64,000 nucleotides of DNA, from NCBI GenBank assembly GCA_003136575.1, contig PLEX01000100.1:2001-66000 (forward strand). Reading direction: 5' to 3'. Position numbers and translations under genes: made by a program. The notes under the pieces were generated by a model. The model was not told where the DNA came from, searched no databases, and was given only the letters and a program-made list of their open reading frames with translations. The stretch comes from Bryobacterales bacterium. GTDB taxonomy: Bacteria; Acidobacteriota; Terriglobia; Bryobacterales; Bryobacteraceae. Positions 18,801 through 26,851 of this stretch are shown piece after piece. How positions within the stretch are numbered: position 1 is the first letter of the stretch; each line of letters starts with the position of its first letter.

Positions 18801-19332
18801 GGTCCTGGATTTCGAGGAAGAAATTCTCTTTGCCGAAAAGGTCGCGATACTCGTAGGCGAGGCGGCGCGAATCGTCGTACTTGTCGTTGAGGATGGTCTC
18901 GTTGACGTCGCCGCGCAGGCAGGCGGAAAGGCAGATCAAGCCTTTCGAGTGGCGCGAGAGCAAATCTTTATCGATGCGCGGCTTGTAGTAGAAGCCTTCG
19001 AGGTACGCGGTGGAGACGAGGTTGATGAGGTTGCGGTAACCCTCCTGGTTTTCGCAGAGCAGGACGAGATGATGGTAACGATCCGTGTCCGAGCGCAGCT
19101 TCATGCCGTCGCGCGAAACGTAGACCTCGCAGCCGATCACCGGATGGACGCCGTTGGCCTTCGCCGCGTTGTAGAACTTCACGGCACCGAAGAGGTTGCC
19201 ATGGTCCGTCATCCCCACCGCGGGCATTTTCTGAGCGGAGACGACCTGCATCAGCTGATCGATTTCGCATGCGCCATCGAGGAGGGAATAGTCGGTGTGG
19301 TTGTGTAGATGAACGAACGGGGTCTCGGCCAT
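15865..19332 (-). CDS. dnaE: DNA polymerase III alpha subunit
   Basis: This is the replicative polymerase. The PHP domain opens with FVHLHNHTDYSLLDG, and the palm has the catalytic MPDIDIDFCMNRRGEV and GPGRGSAAGSLVSYAM motifs. A tandem HhH and a C-terminal OB-fold domain (VALCGILTGVQRRRNKEGK) follow, as in the DnaE1 type. I start at ATG 19332 (MAETPFVHLHNH), giving 1155 residues, the expected size; the track's start at 19608 adds an Arg/Pro-rich prefix that is not protein-like. An upstream ATG at about 19371 is possible but adds only 13 poorly conserved residues. No strong ribosome site is visible at 19332. Confidence 0.95.
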   Translation of the reverse strand: MAETPFVHLHNHTDYSLLDGACEIDQLMQVVSAQKMPAVGMTDHGNLFGAVKFYNAAKANGVHPVIGCEVYVSRDGMKLRSDTDRYHHLVLLCENQEGYRNLINLVSTAYLEGFYYKPRIDKDLLSRHSKGLICLSACLRGDVNETILNDKYDDSRRLAYEYRDLFGKENFFLEIQDHGLEQDKRLTPQVNRLSIETGIPLVATNDSHYLRKDDARAHEILMCIQTGKTMSDPNRMHWDHPEFYLKSREEMMAKFGELEDAVNRPWEIAQRCQIKLEKVKDPFPRFDIPQTHTTDSYFAQVAREGFDKRRPRLEAMRAEGLLRFDIPAYLERLEREIGMIQQMKFSGYFLIVWDFIRYAKSKGIPVGPGRGSAAGSLVSYAMAITDIDPLQYGLLFERFLNPERISMPDIDIDFCMNRRGEVIQYVTEKYGREQVAQIITFNTLGARAALKDVGRVLDMSFADVDRITKLVPNVLNIGLREAIEQEPGFGELARKDPRVQEVLDVAQRLEGFARNSSVHAAGVVISPEPLKTLVPLSRTAKEEIVTQYDMNGLDKLQLLKMDFLGLTTLTLIDEALKMIEKRHGVKVVLEELPINDAKAYEIFSKGLTSGVFQFESPGMRDILRRYQPSRIEDLTALNALYRPGPIQGGMLDDFIERKHGRKAIQYDLPELRESLEETYGVILYQEQVMQISSRIAGYSLGGADMLRRAMGKKKMEEMAQQRATFIKGALERGHPQKKVEKVFDYMEQFAGYGFNKSHSAAYAFLAYVTAYLKAHYPVDFMAALLTSETGNVPKVVKYINECREMNIRVLPPDVNASDYTFTPVRDSAGDAVRFGLGAVKNVGQGAVEAIIRARDEVGRFTSIYQFCEHADMGAINRRVIESLIKAGAMDDFKGTRPQLLLALDGAIEAGTRAWRDKASGQGGLFGAMMDSHPEPALPRAGEWTLREKLQGEKELLGFYVTGHPLDSYEEKIAELATHDSTNLDGLEKGNDVALCGILTGVQRRRNKEGKPWALMSIEDRAGSIEGLVFTTQYETLAPLLVEDQAVFIRGTALPEEGNPTKVSVKEVIPLDVARISLPSLISIKVLVGRNGIDRASELHSLFTRKPGDTQVRLRIESARDFSVILDVPTKVRPDKEFKTEIERICGPGMVDILGS

Positions 19333-20050
19333 GGTAATCGTTAAGCGCTGACCGGGGGAGGCAATCATTATTCTACCGGGACGAATGGCTCGGAGCATGG
19401 CATGCTCGAGGCCATCGAGAGCGCGGGCGACGTGCTGGCGATCGAAGTGGCGGGATAACGGCTTTGGGGTCGAGGCGCCTCTTGTCGCCAGACGGCCTGC
19501 GTGGCGATACTTGCCGGGACTGGAGCTTTCTCCTCCGGCGGCGCGCCGGTCTGGCGGACGAACATCCTCTCGTGCCGCCGGTCCCGACGAAGGCGACCTT
19601 GCGATCACGCGTTCCGGGGCCGCGGAGGCAAGAGCCGTGGACCACGTTGAGATCGCGTACCGCTATCCGCGACCTGAAGCCATACCGTCGCGGAGTGCCC
19701 CCCTGCTTGCCATTTGTCTGTGATCGGCACCCCCCCTCTCCCTCCTACCCCTGTCGCATGGCTTGAATTTCGCTCCGGAACCTTGGTTGGGGCTGATCGA
19801 CTTGCCGGGTGAAATCCCCAAGGGGCGGAACCTGTGGGTTCCTGTGTCGAGTTGCGTCTCTTTTGGCGACACCACGAAGTGCCTGAGTCTGGGCGGTTGA
19901 TCCGAGCCAAGCGGGCAGCCGGGCACCCGGAGGATATGGAGGCTCTTGCCGAGCGGGGGCACTCCGGGAAAAAATTTTAAGCGGCTAATCCAGCAAGAAA
20001 CTGTCCGGCTGCTTGGCTAACCGTGGCCGCCGGTGGTAAGATCGTCGAAA
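19333..20050. other. 718-base gap upstream of dnaE with no gene
   Basis: The ORFs listed here on both strands are Arg/Pro-rich shadows. The left half probably carries the dnaE promoter. The right half (about 19790-19970) is rich in perfect short hairpins, described separately, and ends in an A/T run (GGGAAAAAATTTTAA) near 19967-19981 before the MoaD-like gene. Confidence 0.5.
19816..19872. other. Cluster of three perfect hairpins, possible structured RNA
   Basis: Three inverted repeats follow one another: CCCC-AA-GGGG (19816-19825), GGAACC-TGTG-GGTTCC (19827-19842) and GTGTCG-17 bases-CGACAC (19844-19872). They lie 180-235 bases upstream of the MoaD-like gene on a strand-symmetric basis, so transcription direction is unknown. 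I could not match them to a known riboswitch, 6S, SRP or tmRNA. They could be a leader RNA, a small RNA, or just a GC-rich gap. Confidence 0.35.
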
Positions 20051-20338
20051 ATGGGTCCGAGACCGACAATAACGCTGCACGTCGCGGGTCCGTTGCGGGC
20101 GTATTGCGCCGGCGCCGCGCAGCTTTCGCTTTCGGCGCAAACGATTCGCGAGGTGCTTGTCGAACTCGAAGGGAACCAACACGCTTTCTATCGCAATGTG
20201 TGCGACGAGACCGGCAAAGTGCGGCAACATTTGAACGTATTCGTTAACTCGGACAATGTGCGCGATCTTGACGGGGTAGATACAGCGCTTAGAGCGGGAG
20301 ACGTCGTCACGTTCCTGCCGGCGGTTTCAGGAGGCTGA
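20051..20338 (+). CDS. MoaD/ThiS-like ubiquitin-fold sulfur carrier protein
   Basis: The 95-residue protein starts at ATG 20051 (MGPRPTITLHVAGPLRAYC) and ends in VSGG, the C-terminal Gly-Gly that carries the thiocarboxylate in MoaD and ThiS. The middle, VLVELEGN..FYRNVCDETGKVRQHLNVFVN, and the final DVVTFLPAVSGG fit the beta-grasp fold. It probably shuttles sulfur, but no MoaE, ThiG or E1-like adenylating enzyme is next to it. The beta-propeller gene begins 6 bases after its stop, so the two form an operon; this pairing is known to me from soil bacteria without a settled function. Confidence 0.8.
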   Translation: MGPRPTITLHVAGPLRAYCAGAAQLSLSAQTIREVLVELEGNQHAFYRNVCDETGKVRQHLNVFVNSDNVRDLDGVDTALRAGDVVTFLPAVSGG

Positions 20339-20344
20339 CAAAAG

Positions 20345-21457
20345 ATGGCTGACAGAATTATTCTCACGATTGGCACCAGGAAGGGGGTATTCGTCGCGGA
20401 GGCGGCCAAGACGCGGCGCAGTTTCACGCTGCGCGGACCCATGGGTCCCGGCGTCCCTGTGTACTCGACTCTTATCGACACGCGCGGGACGCCGCGCCTC
20501 TACGCATCGAGTTGCAATCCGTTCTTCGGCATGAAAGTGCTGCGCTCGACCGATATGGGGAAGAGTTTCAAGGAGACGAAGTCGGCGCCCGCGTTCCCAA
20601 AGGAGGATGGCCGGGCGCTCGCCAACATCTGGTCTCTCGAAGCGGGCGCCGGTAAGAAGGATCTGTGGTGCGGAGTGGAGCCGGCGTCTCTGTTCAGAAG
20701 CCGCGACGGCGGCGATTCGTGGGAAATGGTCCCCGGCATCAGCAATCACGATCACGCGCGTAAATGGAGCCCCGGCGCCGGCGGCATGTGCATGCACACC
20801 ATCGTTCGCGATGGCAATCGGATGCACGTTGGCATCTCGACCGGTGGACACTATCTGAGCGAGGATGGTGGCGAGACATTCCATGCGTCGAATCGGGGTG
20901 TCGGCGCAGGGTTCGCACCCGATCCTTATCCCGAGTTCGGGCAGTGTGTGCACAAGATCGTGAGGCACGACGCCGCGCCCGGACGGATGTATATGCAGAA
21001 CCACGGCGGTTGGGCGGATTGGACAGGACCGGGCGGGCCGCGTCCGGACATCGGGGTTCTGCGCAGCGACGATTACGGGCACACGTGGCGGTCAATCGCC
21101 AAAGGCCTGCCGTCGGACTTTGGATTTCCCATTGTGGTCCACCCCCACAATCCCGACGTTGTTTATGTGGTGCCGCTGGAAACGGCGACGCGTTCCTGCC
21201 CCGGTGGCGCGCCCGCGGTGTGGCGCAGTGAAAATGGCGGGGAGTCGTGGAACCGGCTCGCGAAGGGGCTTCCGAGGAAACAGAGCTACTTCACGGTTCT
21301 GCGGGACGCCATGGATATCGACCGGCTCAAGACACCGGCGCTGTACTTCGGAACGACGACGGGCCAACTGTGGATCGGCAGGGAGGGCGGCGACAAGTGG
21401 GACTGCCTGTTTGGCTCATTACCGCCGATTCACAACGTTAAAGTTGCGGTCGTGTGA
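20345..21457 (+). CDS. BNR/WD40-like beta-propeller (sialidase-superfamily) protein
   Basis: The 370-residue protein (MADRIILTIGTRKGVFVAEA) has repeated Asp-box-like turns of the BNR family, such as FRSRDGGDSWEMV, YLSEDGGETFHAS, LRSDDYGHTWRSI and WRSENGGESWNRL. These occur in exo-sialidase-like and photosystem-assembly-like propellers. There is no signal peptide, which argues for a cytoplasmic role, unlike true sialidases. It is translated right after the MoaD-like gene, 6 bases apart. A catalytic function is not evident; the propeller may bind a partner of the sulfur carrier. Confidence 0.8.
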   Translation: MADRIILTIGTRKGVFVAEAAKTRRSFTLRGPMGPGVPVYSTLIDTRGTPRLYASSCNPFFGMKVLRSTDMGKSFKETKSAPAFPKEDGRALANIWSLEAGAGKKDLWCGVEPASLFRSRDGGDSWEMVPGISNHDHARKWSPGAGGMCMHTIVRDGNRMHVGISTGGHYLSEDGGETFHASNRGVGAGFAPDPYPEFGQCVHKIVRHDAAPGRMYMQNHGGWADWTGPGGPRPDIGVLRSDDYGHTWRSIAKGLPSDFGFPIVVHPHNPDVVYVVPLETATRSCPGGAPAVWRSENGGESWNRLAKGLPRKQSYFTVLRDAMDIDRLKTPALYFGTTTGQLWIGREGGDKWDCLFGSLPPIHNVKVAVV

Positions 21458-21500
21458 GGGGGGCGCGCGGGCGAACTCGACCCGAGTGATGGCGAGCCGA

Positions 21501-21692
21501 CTAGTTCTTCCGGACTTTCTTAGCCCTCGACCCAGCCGCTTTGCGTACCTTGCCGTTCTTCCGCTTTTGCTGTCCGCGCTTCTTCACAGCGCTCTTCTGG
21601 GCGGCCTTCGCGCCGCCCGCGGACCCGGCCGCCTCGGCGACGCTGCCCATCAGGAAACCGCAAATCAGTAATGTGCTAAAGAATCGTTTCAT
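21501..21692 (-). CDS. Small secreted lysine-rich protein
   Basis: I start at MKRFFSTLLICGFLMGSVAEA (ATG 21692), a clear signal peptide; the track's start is 18 bases earlier. The mature ~40 residues are almost wholly basic (KKRGQQKRKNGKVRKAAG), with an Ala/Gly lead. This suggests binding to anionic polymers such as nucleic acid, lipid A or teichoic-like chains. It lies 34 bases after recQ on the same strand and may be co-transcribed with it. No family is recognised. Confidence 0.6.
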   Translation of the reverse strand: MKRFFSTLLICGFLMGSVAEAAGSAGGAKAAQKSAVKKRGQQKRKNGKVRKAAGSRAKKVRKN

Positions 21693-21725
21693 GATCGTAT
21701 CTGTTGTCATACTAGCGCATTTCGC

Positions 21726-23258
21726 TCATCTTGTGCCAAATTCGTGCATCGCCGTCAGGATTTCCTTGCCAAACGACTGCGCCTTGCGCTCGCCGATTCC
21801 GGTCACCTCCAGCAGCTCCTCGAACGTCGCGGGCTCCCGGCGGCAGAGGTCGGCGAGGCTCGCATCGGTCAGGATCATGAACGCCGGCACGCCGCGCTGT
21901 TTCGCGAACTCGCGCCGCCATTCACGCATGAACTGTTGTAATGCCGATTCAGGGATGCTTGAAGTGGCGCGGCGCGGCCTCGGAGATTCATCTCGCGGCC
22001 ATCGAGGCATCGGCGACGCGGCGCGGGGCGATGCCGGCGTGAGCATCCAGTCCGGCTCCGTCGCGCACACGTCGCAGGCGTTGCATTTCTCCCATTTCGG
22101 CGTCTCGCCGAAGTGAAGGCAGATCTGCCGGTGGCGGCACTCGTCCGACTCGGCGAACCGGCGGACTGAATGGTACGATTCCCACGCGCGCTGCCGTTCC
22201 TGCCCGTCCGCGATCTTCTGGTTGAAGTACGCGAGCAAACCGGCGTCGCGGGTTTGCCACAAAAGCACGCAATCGGCGGGAGCGCCGTCGCGCCCCGCGC
22301 GGCCCGCTTCCTGGTAATACTGCTCGATCGATTTCGGCAGCGCCAGATGAATCACCGCGCGCACGCCGGGCTTGTTGATGCCAAGCCCGAAAGCGATGGT
22401 GCCAACGAGCACGCGCACTTCGTCCGACATCCAACGCTCCTGGTTCTGCTGCCTGTCGGCCGTCTCCATCTTGCCGTGATACGGTACAGCCGCAACGCCT
22501 TTCCTGCCGAAGAACTCGACCGTCTCTTCCACGCGGGCGATAGTCGGCGCATAGACGATCATCGTCGCGCCCGCATAAGCTTCCATCGCGCACAGCAGCA
22601 GATGTTCCTGCGACTTGCTGTCGCACGCGCGCACCAGATAATTCAGATTCGGCCTGTGGAAGCTGGCGATGTATTTATGCGGATCGCGCAGGCTGAGTTG
22701 CCGCAGAATGTCGTGCCGCACGCGCTGAGTCGCGCTCGCCGTGAATGCCGCGATCGGCTGATCCGGAAACAACTCCCGCAGCCGCCGCAGCTGCCGGTAT
22801 TCGGGGCGGAACTCATGGCCCCATTCGGAAATGCAGTGCGCTTCGTCGATGGCGAAAAAGGCCAGCGGAACACGGCCGAGGTAGTCGATGAACTCCTCTT
22901 TGAGCAAACGTTCGGGCGAAACATAGAGCAGGCGATATTCGCCCTTCGCCGCCCGCCGCATCACGTTCTGCTGTTCGGCCCAGGGGATCTGGCTGTTGAG
23001 CGCGGCGGCCGGAATACCCATCTGCTCCAGTTGCGCCGCCTGATCCTGCATGAGCGCGATCAGCGGCGACACGACGACGGCCGTCCGCCCCGAAACAACC
23101 GCAGGCAACTGGTAACAGAGCGATTTGCCGCCGCCTGTCGGCATCACGACGCAGGTATCGTGGCCGGCGATCAGGCTCTCGACGATGCGGCCCTGCAACG
23201 GCCGAAACTGGTCGTAGCCCCAATACTTGCGCAGGACGGCGTGCAGATCAGCCGTCAC
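21726..23258 (-). CDS. recQ: ATP-dependent DNA helicase RecQ
   Basis: Motif I is MPTGGGKSLCYQLPA, motif II IDEAHCISEWGHEFRPEYR, and later AFGLGINKPGVRAVIH and QEAGRAGRDG are intact. The RecQ zinc-binding Cys cluster is present (CRHRQICLHFGE...KCNACDVC). A shortened C-terminal region carries a helix-hairpin-like VTGIGERKAQSFG of HRDC type. It unwinds DNA 3'-5' in recombination and repair. Its ATG overlaps the stop of the LysE gene by 11 bases, so it is part of a five-gene transcript. Length (510) is a little shorter than E. coli RecQ. Confidence 0.92.
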   Translation of the reverse strand: MTADLHAVLRKYWGYDQFRPLQGRIVESLIAGHDTCVVMPTGGGKSLCYQLPAVVSGRTAVVVSPLIALMQDQAAQLEQMGIPAAALNSQIPWAEQQNVMRRAAKGEYRLLYVSPERLLKEEFIDYLGRVPLAFFAIDEAHCISEWGHEFRPEYRQLRRLRELFPDQPIAAFTASATQRVRHDILRQLSLRDPHKYIASFHRPNLNYLVRACDSKSQEHLLLCAMEAYAGATMIVYAPTIARVEETVEFFGRKGVAAVPYHGKMETADRQQNQERWMSDEVRVLVGTIAFGLGINKPGVRAVIHLALPKSIEQYYQEAGRAGRDGAPADCVLLWQTRDAGLLAYFNQKIADGQERQRAWESYHSVRRFAESDECRHRQICLHFGETPKWEKCNACDVCATEPDWMLTPASPRAASPMPRWPRDESPRPRRATSSIPESALQQFMREWRREFAKQRGVPAFMILTDASLADLCRREPATFEELLEVTGIGERKAQSFGKEILTAMHEFGTR

Positions 23259-23877
23259 GTCTAGCCGCCAGCCAGAGGCCCAACCCGACGAATACTCCGC
23301 CCATCAGCCGGCGGATCGCCGACGCGGCCGTTCCATCGGACCCGACGCGGCTCCGAATCGCGACGCCGACCGTACTGGCCGTCATCGCTACCCCCATATT
23401 GAACAGCGTGCCGGAGCCGTCGAGAATCAGGCCGAGTTTCACGGTCTGTGCAAATGCGCTTCCCCGCGGCGAAACGAACTGCGGGAGGAACGCGAGGAAG
23501 AAGAGCGCGACTTTTGGATTCAGAATATTCGTGACGGCACCCTGGGCGAAGACGCGCCACATTCCGGCAGGCGCGACGACCGTTTTCGCGTCGCCCGCGC
23601 CGCGGGAAAGCAGCGTGCGCCCGCCGAGGTAAACCAGATACGCCGCGCCCGCATAACGAATCAGCCGATAGGCGATCGGCGTAGCCCGCAGTAAACCGGC
23701 AAATCCGAACGCCACTGCGAAGATATGGAAGAAACAACCGATTCCGATGCCCAGCGCCGAAGCCAGTCCCGCCGCCCGCCCCTGGCCGATCGAGCGCGCA
23801 ATGACGTACAGCATATCGGGACCGGGCGTGATGAACAGTAGAAGCATCGCCCCATAAAAGGCGGGAAGGCCGGTCAT
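23248..23877 (-). CDS. LysE/RhtB-family amino-acid exporter
   Basis: The 209-residue protein has about six transmembrane helices and the family signature near the N-terminus, LLLFITPGPDMLYVIARS, followed by GRAAGLASALGIGIGC. It would pump amino acids or small derivatives out of the cell. The start overlaps the SGNH gene's stop (ATGA) and the end overlaps recQ by 11 bases. The neighbours give no hint of its substrate. Confidence 0.88.
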   Translation of the reverse strand: MTGLPAFYGAMLLLFITPGPDMLYVIARSIGQGRAAGLASALGIGIGCFFHIFAVAFGFAGLLRATPIAYRLIRYAGAAYLVYLGGRTLLSRGAGDAKTVVAPAGMWRVFAQGAVTNILNPKVALFFLAFLPQFVSPRGSAFAQTVKLGLILDGSGTLFNMGVAMTASTVGVAIRSRVGSDGTAASAIRRLMGGVFVGLGLWLAARRDG

Positions 23878-24980
23878 TTCTGGATGAGCGGCAACAAACG
23901 CCGTTTCGGTTTGGCCGGCTCGTCCTGCGCAGCGATCGCGGCGCGCAGGCGTTCGATTCCGTCAAGGAGAATCGGCGACATGACGCGGTAGCCTTTGGAA
24001 TTCGGATTCACGCCATCGTCCGAGAGATCGGCTTTCATCATTCCGTTTTCGTCCGCCATCGCCGCGTAGTAGTCGATGTAGATAAACTTCTCCCGCGCGC
24101 AGTAGTCGCGAAGCCAGGCGTTTACTTTCCGGATTGCGTCCGGCGTAAGCGCGGCGGCCGCTTCTCCACCAGATGGCAACAGCGACGCGAAGACGGGACG
24201 CACCGAGTGAGCCTTCGCGACATCGGCCATCATCGTCAGGTTGTCGGTAATTGCCGAGGTGGGAATTCCCGCGGCAACGTCGCCCGATCCCGCGAGTACG
24301 ATCGCGGCGACCGGATGCAGCGCCAGAACATCGGCGGGGAAGCGCGCCAGCACCTGGGTCGTAGTTTGACCGGCGATGCCGCGGTTGACGAAATCCTGCG
24401 AAGTGAAATACTCATTCATGCGCCAGGCTTCGGTGGCAGAATCGCCGATAAAGACGTAGCGGGGCAGTGATGTCGCGGTGGGCGCGGGCAACCTCGAATC
24501 CAGGAGCGCGTAATGCTTCAGGTCGTTTGGGTCGGCCTCACGCGTGCGCGCGTCAGCTTGTTCCTTCGCGAGCAGAGCGTTGAAGTGCCGGTCGAAGCGC
24601 TGCAGGTCGTCGCGCAGTTCCAGGAATTGCTGCGAGGCCGCCGCAGGAAAGAAATCGGGGCGAGGCAGCGCGTCCGCAAGCGCCAGGTAGGCTTTGATTT
24701 CGTTCGTTAACCGCAGCGTCAAAGGGGGATCGCGGAAGGCCTTTTCGAGAGCGTCCACGGTCTCCTGAGTGTTCTTGCGAAGCTGTTCGCTGGCGGCTGT
24801 CAGGCCCGGGACCGCCACAGCGGTGGATTCCATTAATTGAACGGCGCGGGTGGCGGTGGAGCGGGTCTCGATCCGGCCGAGCAGTGCGTCGGGCGCGTCC
24901 TGGGCCAAGGCGTAACACGCGGCGAGAAGCAGAAGGATCGCGGGGACCGGCGCAACCGTTGTGAACGTGGCGCGGCGCAT
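23874..24980 (-). CDS. SGNH/GDSL hydrolase-like secreted protein with altered active site
   Basis: A signal peptide (MRRATFTTVAPVPAILLLLA) is followed by a ~150-residue helical region and then an SGNH domain. Block I is YVFIGDSATEAW with the catalytic Ser, and block II NRGIAGQTT has the Gly. Block III reads LAGSGDVA where GxND is expected, and block V reads DDGVNPNSKGY where DxxH is usual, so both the oxyanion Asn and the catalytic His are changed. It may be a non-catalytic relative. It starts 6 bases after the DUF3108 gene and overlaps lysE by 4. Confidence 0.8.
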   Translation of the reverse strand: MRRATFTTVAPVPAILLLLAACYALAQDAPDALLGRIETRSTATRAVQLMESTAVAVPGLTAASEQLRKNTQETVDALEKAFRDPPLTLRLTNEIKAYLALADALPRPDFFPAAASQQFLELRDDLQRFDRHFNALLAKEQADARTREADPNDLKHYALLDSRLPAPTATSLPRYVFIGDSATEAWRMNEYFTSQDFVNRGIAGQTTTQVLARFPADVLALHPVAAIVLAGSGDVAAGIPTSAITDNLTMMADVAKAHSVRPVFASLLPSGGEAAAALTPDAIRKVNAWLRDYCAREKFIYIDYYAAMADENGMMKADLSDDGVNPNSKGYRVMSPILLDGIERLRAAIAAQDEPAKPKRRLLPLIQK

Positions 24981-24986
24981 ATACTC

Positions 24987-25838
24987 CTATTTTCCACCGG
25001 AAACGGCGTCGGAGACGGGAGGCTTCTCCAAACGAAAAGTGATGGTGCCGATCGTGAACTGCAGGCGCACCTGTAGCTGGATCGGTATCCGCCGGTCGTC
25101 GTCGGTAAACCACACGTGCAGATGTCCGGAACGGCGGAAGAGCACGTTGTCGAAGAGATAGATCTCATACAGCACCGCGTTGAACGTGCCGAATTCCGTC
25201 TTCACCTGCTCGCGGCGCTGGGATTCCACCTTGGCCATCACGAACTTCTTGCCGTCGCTGACCGGAACCTGAGTAGTCTTGCCCGGATCGAGGCGGAGGA
25301 AGCGCAGAGCGATGAGCCCGCCGATCAGGTCGTGGACGCAGGATGGTATCGCCACTTCCTGGGTGACCGTGGAATTCTTCGTGAGGTCCTTCTCGACATA
25401 GCTGGCCTTGTGAGCCGCCGAATCGTAAGTGACGCGCGTTTCCTTATGCCTGCTCCCTTCCTGAGCCTGAAGCAGCGTGCTCTGCGCACAGAAGCCGGAA
25501 GTGACAACGGAAGAATACTCGTCGTTGACGAGGTAAAGGCGCGAAACAAGGCCGGCCGATTCCACATGGAGCCGCACATCGCCCGCGGTGGAACCGCCCG
25601 CGGAGGAATCGGCCGCGCCGGCGGGCGTGCCTGCGGCCGTCCATTCCAGATGCGCCTTGCCCGCGTTGATCAGACGCCATTCGATGGTGTAGTCGAACGT
25701 CTCATGCGGAGGTGGCCCGGGCGTGGGCGCGGCGTTAAAAGCCGCCTGCGGCGACGCTGCCGGCGTCAGGACGAATGCGATAGCCACCATGGACACTGCG
25801 CGACGTAAATAACCGCTCGGGGGCCATCTGGGCATCAA
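24987..25838 (-). CDS. DUF3108 secreted protein
   Basis: After a signal peptide (internal MVAIAFVLTPAASPQ), the protein matches DUF3108: FDYTIEWRLINAGKAHLEW near the start, VESAGLVSRLYLVNDEYSS, and the end TFNAVLYEIYLF...HLHVWFTDDDRRIPIQLQV. Such proteins are periplasmic beta-barrel-like lipocalin relatives of unknown role. It leads an operon running into SGNH, LysE and RecQ. The extra Met at the very start makes the exact start uncertain by a few residues. Confidence 0.85.
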   Translation of the reverse strand: MMPRWPPSGYLRRAVSMVAIAFVLTPAASPQAAFNAAPTPGPPPHETFDYTIEWRLINAGKAHLEWTAAGTPAGAADSSAGGSTAGDVRLHVESAGLVSRLYLVNDEYSSVVTSGFCAQSTLLQAQEGSRHKETRVTYDSAAHKASYVEKDLTKNSTVTQEVAIPSCVHDLIGGLIALRFLRLDPGKTTQVPVSDGKKFVMAKVESQRREQVKTEFGTFNAVLYEIYLFDNVLFRRSGHLHVWFTDDDRRIPIQLQVRLQFTIGTITFRLEKPPVSDAVSGGK

Positions 25839-25882
25839 TGTGTAAGTTTCTCACACGCGGGAGGGAGCGTTTGCGGCGTGCC

Positions 25883-26728
25883 TCAGGCCTGCATCACGAA
25901 AACGAACTCGTTACAGCCCAGATTGCCCGCCTGAGTCGTCATGCGAACCAGCTGGAATCCGCGGCTGCGGCAAAAATCGAAGATTTCTTCCGGCTTCGCC
26001 ACTTCAAACGGATAACCGCCCACCCAGTCGACCACGTCGTGCCACAACGACATCCCGCGGAGAGCCTTATATTCCCGGAATGAGCGCAGGGGCTTTCCCA
26101 CAAGCGCGTCCTTGAAGAGCCGCTTCCACCACAACTGAACGAAAGCGGGCCAGAGAACCAGAAATCGCAGTCCCGGCGGCAATCCGTTATAAGCCTTCTT
26201 CACCGCGAGCCACTGCCGGCTTTTCCTGCCCTGATCGTTATAGATCGCAATGAAGAATAAACCTCCGGGCTTTACGGTCAGAGCTGCATTGTGAATCGCC
26301 TGCCACATGGAACCCGTGTGGTGGAGAACGCCCCAGGAATAGACGACATCGAACTCGCCAAGACTCGCCATGTGACGGTCGTCCAATACCGACGCCTGCT
26401 CCACGGTCCACTCCGATGGATCCGAGTATCGGCGCCGAAGTTCCAGAGTGCACGCAACGGATTGCGGATCATAGTCGAGAGAATGCACCTTCGCGCCCAG
26501 ACGCCGGGCCGCAAGACTGAACAGGCCGCTCCCCGAACCGATATCGAGGAACGTTTTTCCGTCGAGAGAATCGCCCCCCAGCATCTCTCTCAGGGATTCT
26601 TCCGCGCGGTGGATTCCTTCGTTGGTGAGGTTTTCGAGAAAAAGACCCCAGTTTTTTCCGAATTCGAAGCGTTCGCCCGACTGGATTTCACTGGCGTGCT
26701 CGGCGGTCAGCCGCTCGTTCGGCGTCAT
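25883..26728 (-). CDS. Class I SAM-dependent methyltransferase
   Basis: The 281-residue protein has motif I FLDIGSGSGLFSLAARR, the acidic loop VHSLDYDPQS and motif II-III VVYSWGVLHHTGSMW. The C-terminal half has a cluster of aromatic and basic residues, and a Trp-rich stretch (VDWVGGYPFEVAKPEEI). This type is often found next to glycan or sialic-acid-like biosynthesis genes, and it is divergent from neuC 123 bases away. Substrate unknown. It ends 44 bases before DUF3108 on the same strand. Confidence 0.85.
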   Translation of the reverse strand: MTPNERLTAEHASEIQSGERFEFGKNWGLFLENLTNEGIHRAEESLREMLGGDSLDGKTFLDIGSGSGLFSLAARRLGAKVHSLDYDPQSVACTLELRRRYSDPSEWTVEQASVLDDRHMASLGEFDVVYSWGVLHHTGSMWQAIHNAALTVKPGGLFFIAIYNDQGRKSRQWLAVKKAYNGLPPGLRFLVLWPAFVQLWWKRLFKDALVGKPLRSFREYKALRGMSLWHDVVDWVGGYPFEVAKPEEIFDFCRSRGFQLVRMTTQAGNLGCNEFVFVMQA

Positions 26729-26851
26729 AATTGGAATTATCGGCCTGTTGACCGCGGATCTTCAATTCTATAATCGCCCGATGCCCTTGCCGATCCACGC
26801 CCGGCGACGGTGGACGGCGTTCAGCTCAATCGGATGAACCTAACTAAACCT

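Noticed and set aside
19333-19608. N-terminal extension of dnaE from the track
   Set aside because: The prefix (Arg/Pro/Ser-rich) is not homologous; PHP-domain sequence starts at ATG 19332.
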